A stretch of 11,017 bases of DNA, taken from contig JAYVSU010000110.1 in the NCBI GenBank assembly GCA_043775055.1, positions 1 through 11,017 on the forward strand. The letters are read 5' to 3'. Position numbers and translations under genes: made by a program. A model generated the notes under the pieces. The model searched no databases, had not been told where the DNA came from, and was given only the letters and a program-made list of their open reading frames with translations. The stretch comes from Aalborgiella sp043775055. GTDB taxonomy: Bacteria; Pseudomonadota; Gammaproteobacteria; Burkholderiales; Burkholderiaceae_C. Of the stretch, positions 6,230-11,017 are shown in pieces (position 1 is the stretch's first letter; every line of letters begins with the position of its first letter).

Positions 6230-6949
6230 ATGAACCCTAACACTATCAAAGTCGCTTGCTCCAATTGCAATTTGCGCGAGCTGTGCATGCCGATGGGTCT
6301 GAGTACTGAAGAGATTGACCGCATCGACGATATCGTTGCGTCCAGACGCAAAATCAAGCGTGGAGAAACACTCTTTCGCAATGGTGAGAAGTTTGCAAGT
6401 CTTTACGCGATTCGTACTGGTTTTTTTAAAACCTGTGTTGCCTCTGAAGATGGTCGGTATCAAGTTACCGGTTTTCAAATGGCTGGCGAAATCATTGGAC
6501 TCGATGGCATCGTTAACGATACCCACACCTGCGACGCTGTTGCCTTAGAAGATGCAGAAGTCTGTGTGATGCCGTTTGATCGTATTGAAGAATTGTCCCG
6601 AGAAGTCAACTCGCTGCAAAGGCATGTGCATAAAATCATGAGTCGTGAGATTGTGCGGGAGCACGGAGTAATGTTGCTTTTGGGCAGCATGCGTGCAGAA
6701 GAGCGGCTTGCGGCTTTTCTGCTCAATCTTGTGCAGCGATTACATGCCAGAGGGTTTTCACAATCAGAACTTATTCTACGCATGAGTCGAGAAGAAATTG
6801 GGAGTTTCTTAGGCATGAAGATTGAAACAGTCAGCCGCACTTTCTCCAAGTTTGTTGAAGATGGCATCGTAGAGGTTAAACAACGGCATGTCCGCATCCT
6901 CAGTACTGATGCACTGAAAGACATCGTTAACCCAAAGGCTTGTAATTAG
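6230..6949 (+). CDS. fnr: FNR-type oxygen-sensing transcriptional regulator
   Basis: A 239-residue Crp/Fnr-family protein with the full set of FNR cluster ligands: C10, C13 and C19 (CX2CX5C) at the N-terminus and C101 in the sensor domain. These bind the oxygen-labile 4Fe-4S cluster that controls dimerisation. The beta-barrel covers about 30-125 and the dimer helix about 125-155. The C-terminal helix-turn-helix has REEIGSFLGMKIETVSR, with the E-x3-SR recognition pattern (E, S, R) that reads TTGAT half-sites. The start at 6230 is the only in-frame ATG after the stop at 6194-6196; its ribosome site is weak. The gene is divergent from hemN and convergent with the cco cluster, whose low-oxygen expression it probably controls. 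Could equally be named anr, fnrL or btr in other species. Confidence 0.95.
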   Translation: MNPNTIKVACSNCNLRELCMPMGLSTEEIDRIDDIVASRRKIKRGETLFRNGEKFASLYAIRTGFFKTCVASEDGRYQVTGFQMAGEIIGLDGIVNDTHTCDAVALEDAEVCVMPFDRIEELSREVNSLQRHVHKIMSREIVREHGVMLLLGSMRAEERLAAFLLNLVQRLHARGFSQSELILRMSREEIGSFLGMKIETVSRTFSKFVEDGIVEVKQRHVRILSTDALKDIVNPKACN

Positions 6950-7019
6950 GTCTTGCAGGAGGCTTGTTGCTTGAGCGCTATTCTTGCTTTAAGCGACCTT
7001 TGGGATGATCATCTGCGGA
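6950..7019. other. Short convergent intergenic gap
   Basis: Seventy bases separate the convergent stops of fnr and the small membrane protein gene. A weak 4-bp CGCT/AGCG inverted repeat is present near 6976-7001, but it has no adjoining T-run, so no terminator can be called with confidence. Confidence 0.4.
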
Positions 7020-7298
7020 CTAAGTACCGCGATTCACTTCTGAAGGGAAAAGCGTTAACAAAGTGGTTAACCCACTCGATAACATGGTGACAAGCCAAAA
7101 AACAAAAAATGCCAAGGTGTAAACGCCTTCTCTTGAAAGCGATACAGCTTGACCAAACCAGTGCAGATCTTGTGGATCAACCATCGCAAACACCAGCACT
7201 TCAAGTACTCCCGCCATCAAGAATGAAGGCCAAGCGATCCACATCATGCGTTGCGACAACACACTTGGCGATGGTGTGTCAAAAGCACTTTGACTCAC
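7020..7298 (-). CDS. Uncharacterised small two-helix membrane protein, last gene of the cco cluster
   Basis: A 92-residue protein I do not recognise. It has two hydrophobic segments, about 17-39 (with MMWIAWPSFLMAG) and 58-82. The loop between them contains DPQDLHWFGQAVSLSREG. The C-terminus is short and polar. There are no cysteines and no known metal motif; H46 and W47 in the loop are notable. The start is a GTG at 7298 that overlaps the fixH stop by 4 bp (GTGA), a sign of translational coupling. An AAGAG ribosome site lies about nine bases upstream. An internal start at Met18 or Met19 would remove little but the N-terminal tail. Its position at the end of ccoNOQP-ccoG-fixH suggests a role in cbb3 oxidase assembly or stability, but that is context only. 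Confidence 0.75.
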   Translation of the reverse strand: MSQSAFDTPSPSVLSQRMMWIAWPSFLMAGVLEVLVFAMVDPQDLHWFGQAVSLSREGVYTLAFFVFWLVTMLSSGLTTLLTLFPSEVNRGT

Positions 7299-7573
7299 GG
7301 CTTACTCTTGGTTTGGGTGGAGGTATCAACACCAGTCTGTGCATGGTTCCGTGCTTGAATGGCCGGAGCCAAGCTAGCATCGTTACCTAATGTTTTGTTG
7401 ATTTCAATGCCTTTACGGTAGTAGTCCTCCGTCACCAACGGATCTGGTCTTGTCACCGCCAAGTACAGTGTTATGAAACTAGCGACCACCACAATGGCGG
7501 GACCAGCAATCACCATCCAGACATGGCCAAATTTCCACCAAGGAGCGCTTGAGTCGAGAGTACTGTTTTGCAT
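7295..7573 (-). CDS. fixH: FixH/CcoH family protein (cbb3 oxidase assembly), short form
   Basis: A 92-residue membrane-anchored protein of the FixH family, needed for assembly of the cbb3 oxidase in other bacteria. It shows the family pattern in order: PWWKFGHVWMVIAGPAIVVVA-type first part (about 11-31) running into one transmembrane helix (about 18-40), then DPLVTEDYYRKGIEIN (44-59). The rest is a short polar tail rich in Thr, Gln and Lys. FixH proteins often have a larger periplasmic domain after the DYY motif, so this is a shortened version. I chose the ATG at 7573, which has AGGA at good spacing; the longer frame from 7579 begins at TTG. The gene starts 9 bp after the ccoG stop and overlaps the next gene by 4 bp. 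Confidence 0.9.
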   Translation of the reverse strand: MQNSTLDSSAPWWKFGHVWMVIAGPAIVVVASFITLYLAVTRPDPLVTEDYYRKGIEINKTLGNDASLAPAIQARNHAQTGVDTSTQTKSKP

Positions 7574-7582
7574 GATCAATCC

Positions 7583-9028
7583 TTATCTAGGAACTAAAAA
7601 AACCGATTTTTCAGACAAGTGGCCTGCAGAATCCATGGAGTCAATTTCAAAATGAATCGCATGCGAACCTGGAGGGGCAGCATCAAAAGGCGCCTGTACT
7701 CGTACCGCCACCCAACGTGATTCTGTGGAACCGACCGCAACGAGGCTTTCTGAACCGATAACCAAGCCAGGCAAACCAGCCACTGTGATTTTGTAATGTT
7801 GCAAGGACTCGGTGGCATTCATGACTTGCAAGCGGTACACATTCTCAATTTTTCCGCCCGACACAATCCGTGCCATCACACCACGATCACGGACCACGTC
7901 AACCTTAAAAGGTGTCCGCATTGACAAGCTAACCAGCATCGCTATGACTATTGCACCCAATATTGACGAATAAACCAAAACGCGTGGCCTGAGCACGTGG
8001 CGCAAAGTTTGCGATTGCGTCCAATGTTGGCTCATGGCATTCTGCGTCGAATACTTCACCAAGCCTTTGGCGTAACCCATTTTGTCCATCACAGTGTCAC
8101 AGACGTCTGCACACGCACCACAACCAATGCATTCGTATTGCAAACCTTTTCGGATATCAATGCCTGTGGGGCAAACTTGAACACACAAAGTGCAATCTGT
8201 ACAAGCGCCCAAATTGAGCGTTGCCAAAGTTAATTGGTCTGTCTTGCGCGACCTAGCTCCGCGAGGCTCGCCACGCTCGGCATCATAGGTCACGATCAGT
8301 GTATCTTTGTCAAACATGGCACTTTGGAAGCGCGCATAAGGACACATATGTTTGCACACTTGCTCACGCATGAAACCCGCATTGCCGTAAGTAGCAAAAC
8401 CATAAAAGAAGGTCCAAAACACTTCCCACGAACTCATGCTCATTTGGACAAACTCCATACCCAACTCTTTGATGGGTGTGAAATAGCCGACAAAAGTAAA
8501 GCCAGTCCACAAAGCGACCACCAGCCATAAAAAGTGTTTGACGGATTTGCGTGCTAATTTATCTAATGAGAAAGGCAGCGCATCCCGACGCATTCGGGCA
8601 CTGCGGTCTCCTTCGACTTTCTTTTCTATCCATAGAAAAATTTCTGTGTAGACCGTTTGCGGACAAGCATAGCCACACCATAATCGTCCAGCCACTGCTG
8701 TAAATAAAAACAATGAAAGTGCCGAAATAACCAAAATACCCGTAAGGTAAATAAAATCTTGCGGATACAAAACTAGGCCGAAAATGTAAAACCGTCTTGT
8801 TCCTAAATCAAACAAAACGGCTTGGCGCTGCCCCCACTCCAACCAAGGGATGCCATAAAAAACCAACTGCGTCAAAAAGACCATGCCCCAGCGCCAATTT
8901 GAGAAAAAACCAGATACGCTTCTAGGATATATTTTCTCGTGGGCCGCGTATAAAGAAATCATCTCCCCATCAGCCTCTAGCGGGACGATGGGTATGATCT
9001 TTCGCGCTCCTGTCGCTTGGTTGTTCAA
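7583..9028 (-). CDS. ccoG: Cytochrome c oxidase accessory protein CcoG (FixG/RdxA)
   Basis: A 481-residue membrane iron-sulfur protein. CcoG is reported to reduce Cu(II) to Cu(I) so copper can be inserted into the CcoN subunit. About five transmembrane segments are seen (near 47-61, 92-113, 164-183, 200-215 and 350-369). C118-GYA-C122-P lies after the second segment and C225-KHM-C229-P after the fourth. Two ferredoxin-type 4Fe-4S motifs follow: C276, C279, C282, C286 and C300, C303, C306, C310. Residues from about 375 form the Ig-like FixG C-terminal domain. The start is a TTG at 9028. No in-frame ATG exists between the ccoP stop and it; the next ATG is codon 23. The TTG start keeps the KIIPIVP segment, which resembles related proteins. 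The ribosome site (GAAAG) is moderate. It lies 42 bp after ccoP and 9 bp before fixH. Confidence 0.96.
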   Translation of the reverse strand: MNNQATGARKIIPIVPLEADGEMISLYAAHEKIYPRSVSGFFSNWRWGMVFLTQLVFYGIPWLEWGQRQAVLFDLGTRRFYIFGLVLYPQDFIYLTGILVISALSLFLFTAVAGRLWCGYACPQTVYTEIFLWIEKKVEGDRSARMRRDALPFSLDKLARKSVKHFLWLVVALWTGFTFVGYFTPIKELGMEFVQMSMSSWEVFWTFFYGFATYGNAGFMREQVCKHMCPYARFQSAMFDKDTLIVTYDAERGEPRGARSRKTDQLTLATLNLGACTDCTLCVQVCPTGIDIRKGLQYECIGCGACADVCDTVMDKMGYAKGLVKYSTQNAMSQHWTQSQTLRHVLRPRVLVYSSILGAIVIAMLVSLSMRTPFKVDVVRDRGVMARIVSGGKIENVYRLQVMNATESLQHYKITVAGLPGLVIGSESLVAVGSTESRWVAVRVQAPFDAAPPGSHAIHFEIDSMDSAGHLSEKSVFLVPR

Positions 9029-9070
9029 ATGTGTGCTTTCAGTGTTTTGTATGTGGCCGCAGCTAGCGAA

Positions 9071-9988
9071 TTACTTGGCTGCCACAGTACTTTTGTTAGA
9101 AAAACCCCACACATAAGATGTCAACACATGAATCTGCGCTTCAGTCAGCTTCTCAGCCTGCGCTGGCATTTGGTTGACTTTGCCGCCATTGATCATGGCA
9201 ATGATCGCATTAGCACCATAACCATGCAGCCAAATATCGTCTGTTAAGTTAGGGGCGCCTAAGGCTTGATTTCCTTTACCGTCCATACCATGACATGCAG
9301 CGCAAACTACAAATTTTGATTTACCAAGTGCCGCTTGCAAAGAATCGTGTGGACTGCCTGACAAGCTCAGAACATACTGTGCAACGTTTTTGACGTCGTC
9401 AGCAGAGCCAACTGCAGCTGCCATAGGCGGCATATTGCCAATCCGACCTTTAGTCAACGTTTCTTTTATCTTTTCGGGTGTACCGCCATGCAACCAATCG
9501 CCATCTGTTAAATTAGGAAAACCCTTGTTTCCGCGAGCATCCGACGCATGGCACTGGGCGCAATTGTTCATGTACAAACGCTCACCAATCGCCATTGCTT
9601 GAGGATCTTTGGACACGTCCTCAGGTTTCATGGCAGAAAACTTGGCATACAGCGGCGCGACTTCAGCGTTACCTTTGTCGACCTCAGTTTGATGTTGCCC
9701 AGAAGATGTCCACCCAAGTTTCCCAGCATAGGTACCCAAACCTGGATACAAAGCCAAATAGGTGAATGCAAAAACAATGGTCAAAACAAATAACCATACC
9801 CACCATCGCGGCAATGGGTTGTTCATCTCACGCAAATCGCCGTCCCAAACATGGCCGGTCGTGTTGTCGCTGGCCGTCATAGCCTTTGCCTTGCCACTGA
9901 ACCATAGCAATAACAGGCAGGCAAGAATACTGACCACCGTGATTCCGGCGACATACAGCGCCCAAAAGTTACTTGTGAAATCGCTCAT
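9071..9988 (-). CDS. ccoP: cbb3-type cytochrome c oxidase subunit III (dihaem cytochrome c)
   Basis: A 305-residue membrane-bound dihaem cytochrome c that brings electrons into the cbb3 oxidase. Two transmembrane segments lie at the N-terminus (about 8-30 and 62-82), as in the long-form CcoP. The first haem c site is C143-AQ-C-H147 with Met186 in GNMPPM as axial ligand. The second is C229-AA-C-H233 with Met274 in NQMPAQ. Both cytochrome domains face the periplasm. It starts with ATG at 9988 behind AGGA eight bases upstream, 32 bp after the ccoQ stop. Full length for the family, with no defect seen. Probably transcribed from the promoter upstream of ccoN, outside the window. Confidence 0.97.
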   Translation of the reverse strand: MSDFTSNFWALYVAGITVVSILACLLLLWFSGKAKAMTASDNTTGHVWDGDLREMNNPLPRWWVWLFVLTIVFAFTYLALYPGLGTYAGKLGWTSSGQHQTEVDKGNAEVAPLYAKFSAMKPEDVSKDPQAMAIGERLYMNNCAQCHASDARGNKGFPNLTDGDWLHGGTPEKIKETLTKGRIGNMPPMAAAVGSADDVKNVAQYVLSLSGSPHDSLQAALGKSKFVVCAACHGMDGKGNQALGAPNLTDDIWLHGYGANAIIAMINGGKVNQMPAQAEKLTEAQIHVLTSYVWGFSNKSTVAAK

Positions 9989-10020
9989 CTTTTATCCTTA
10001 AATACTGTTTTTGCGTTTCG

Positions 10021-10164
10021 TCACTCTTGCTCAAAAGGCAGCTTGGATGCTTCTTCAAAATCTGCAGCATTTCGACGGGAGTAAGCCCAGACCAAAATCC
10101 CTATAAATGTGATAAAGCTAACCACTGTAGCAATTGAGCGAAGGGTATTGATATCAAATTCCAT
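10021..10164 (-). CDS. ccoQ: cbb3-type cytochrome oxidase subunit IV (CcoQ/FixQ)
   Basis: A 47-residue single-helix protein. One transmembrane segment covers about 9-28, followed by YSRRNAADFEEA, the typical FixQ/CcoQ pattern of basic and then acidic residues on the cytoplasmic side. CcoQ stabilises the CcoNO-CcoP complex in other bacteria. The frame is open upstream to 10218, but that longer version overlaps the end of ccoO. The ATG at 10164 has AAAGG five bases upstream and gives the normal family length. It lies 16 bp after ccoO, in the expected O-Q-P order. Confidence 0.93.
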   Translation of the reverse strand: MEFDINTLRSIATVVSFITFIGILVWAYSRRNAADFEEASKLPFEQE

Positions 10165-10180
10165 ATAAACCTTTCTCTGT

Positions 10181-10807
10181 TTATTTGACCAAAGTACCCA
10201 AGACCTGCAGGTAGGCAATTACAGCTTCAACTTCTGTTTTACCTTTGATTTCTTCTGCGGACTTTGCGATCTGCTCGTCTGTGTAAGGAACACCGACTAT
10301 TCTGAGCGCTTTCATGTGCGCAGGCATAGAGGCAGAGTCCACAACATCTTTCAACAGCCATGGATAAGCTGGCATATTTGATTCGGGCACCAAATCGCGA
10401 GGATTATTCAAATGATCGCGATGCCATTGGTCGCTGTACTTGCCGCCTACGCGATGCAAATCAGGCCCCGTACGCTTGCTACCCCATTGGAATGGATGGT
10501 CATAAACAAACTCGCCTGCCACAGAGTAATGACCATAACGCAGCGTTTCTGCACGGAACGGGCGAATCATCTGTGAATGGCAGTTGTAGCAACCTTCGCG
10601 CTGATAAATATCGCGTCCTGCTAATTGCAGCGCTGTGTAAGGCATCAACCCTTTCACAGGCTCTGTGGTTGATTTTTGAAAAAAGAGTGGCACGATTTCA
10701 ACCAATCCACCAACCATCAACACTATCAAGATCAAGACGATCATCAAGAAGTTGTTGGTTTCAATTTTTTCGTGCGACAGTCCGCCGCTTGTTTTATTGT
10801 TTGCCAT
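10181..10807 (-). CDS. ccoO: cbb3-type cytochrome c oxidase subunit II (monohaem cytochrome c)
   Basis: A 208-residue membrane-anchored monohaem cytochrome c of the cbb3 oxidase. One N-terminal transmembrane helix (about 20-42) is followed by a periplasmic domain. The haem motif is C73-YN-C-H77 within REGCYNCHSQMIRPF, highly characteristic of CcoO. The axial Met145 is in ESNMPAYPW. Other family segments include GPDLHRVGGKYSD. It passes electrons from CcoP to the CcoN catalytic subunit. The ATG at 10807 has an AGAAAG-type ribosome site and lies 15 bp after the ccoN stop. Length and sequence are fully intact. Confidence 0.97.
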   Translation of the reverse strand: MANNKTSGGLSHEKIETNNFLMIVLILIVLMVGGLVEIVPLFFQKSTTEPVKGLMPYTALQLAGRDIYQREGCYNCHSQMIRPFRAETLRYGHYSVAGEFVYDHPFQWGSKRTGPDLHRVGGKYSDQWHRDHLNNPRDLVPESNMPAYPWLLKDVVDSASMPAHMKALRIVGVPYTDEQIAKSAEEIKGKTEVEAVIAYLQVLGTLVK

Positions 10808-10822
10808 GGTGTTTTTTCTTTC

Positions 10823-11017
10823 TCAAGCGTGGGCAACTGCAACCGGGATGGTCACGGTGACAGAACGACCATTGGTTGCTGTTTTGAGAGTATTCCAAAG
10901 CATGATCAACATGCCACTGAGATACAGCAAGCCACCCATGAGACGCAACACATAGAACGGGAAGGTTGCTTTAACAGACTCCACAAAGGTGTATGTCAAA
11001 GTACCGTCCGCGTTCAC
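10823..11017 (-). CDS. ccoN: cbb3-type cytochrome c oxidase subunit I, C-terminal end only
   Basis: Sixty-four codons and a TGA stop of a frame that continues beyond the window edge. Residue 1 as read here is an internal Val (GTG), not a start. The visible part holds the last transmembrane helix (FYVLRLMGGLLYLSGMLIML-type) and a short cytoplasmic tail ending in VAHA. This is the expected end of CcoN, the catalytic haem-copper subunit, and it is followed 15 bp later by ccoO. The metal and haem ligands lie outside the window, so the call rests on the C-terminal pattern and gene order. Confidence 0.9.
   Translation of the reverse strand: MNADGTLTYTFVESVKATFPFYVLRLMGGLLYLSGMLIMLWNTLKTATNGRSVTVTIPVAVAHA

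Noticed and set aside
6182..6526. Minus-strand 114-codon frame opposite fnr
   Set aside because: It is antisense to the cysteine-bearing part of FNR and has no ribosome site or recognisable motif.
7574..7579. TTG start of fixH at 7579
   Set aside because: The ATG two codons downstream at 7573 has a better start codon and a well spaced AGGA.
10165..10218. N-terminal extension of ccoQ to 10218
   Set aside because: It would overlap the end of ccoO and lengthen a protein that is normally about 45-60 residues; the ATG at 10164 has a good ribosome site.
10360..10860. Plus-strand 166-codon frame over ccoO
   Set aside because: It is antisense to the complete CcoO gene with its CYNCH haem motif; the translation is compositionally odd and matches no family.
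1..11017. CRISPR arrays, insertion sequences, prophage, tRNA or rRNA genes
   Set aside because: No regularly spaced repeats, transposase or integrase frames, terminal inverted repeats, cloverleaf-like stretch or rRNA-like sequence was seen; the window is ordinary chromosomal gene content.

Overview
The window looks like chromosomal DNA of a beta-proteobacterium of the Burkholderiales, most likely Comamonadaceae-like. This rests on the gene order (ccoNOQP-ccoG-fixH, then fnr, hemN and a SafE/DsbD_2-type membrane protein), the protein flavour and the moderate GC content. The assignment is inference from gene style; no rRNA or other marker is present.

Left part (1-3984). A truncated, minus-strand lipoprotein gene with a CAP/SCP domain (1-391) is divergent from a plus-strand cluster of three genes. 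These are a Crp/Fnr-family regulator without an Fe-S cysteine cluster (603-1322), an APH-fold phosphotransferase (1360-2445) and an acyl-CoA dehydrogenase (2514-3788). The last two are separate-gene counterparts of the two halves of the ACAD10/ACAD11 fusion proteins and of the LvaA/LvaC pair of levulinate catabolism. The cluster probably acts on hydroxyacyl-CoA substrates. It ends in a 196-bp gap holding a pentamer repeat, a perfect 10-bp hairpin and a likely Rho-independent terminator.

Middle part (3985-6949). On the minus strand lie hemN (oxygen-independent coproporphyrinogen III dehydrogenase) and, 9 bp downstream, a six-helix SafE/DsbD_2-type membrane protein. Divergent from hemN is fnr, the oxygen-sensing regulator, with cysteines C10, C13, C19 and C101. 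Their shared 139-bp intergenic region has one FNR box with a -10-like hexamer at the same distance on each side, so FNR may control both genes from a single site.

Right part (7020-11017). On the minus strand, read in transcription order, are the 3' end of ccoN, ccoO, ccoQ, ccoP, ccoG, fixH and a small uncharacterised two-helix membrane protein. They are tightly packed and probably form one operon for the microaerobic cbb3 cytochrome oxidase and its assembly factors. The ccoN promoter, and any ccoI or ccoS, lie outside the window.

Much of the window is thus a low-oxygen respiration block: sensor (FNR), anaerobic haem synthesis (HemN), the high-affinity oxidase (CcoNOQP) and its maturation (CcoG, FixH, perhaps the SafE-like protein). 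It sits beside an acyl-CoA catabolic module with its own regulator. Most of this is well known. The least described items are the small protein after fixH and the substrate of the kinase/dehydrogenase pair.
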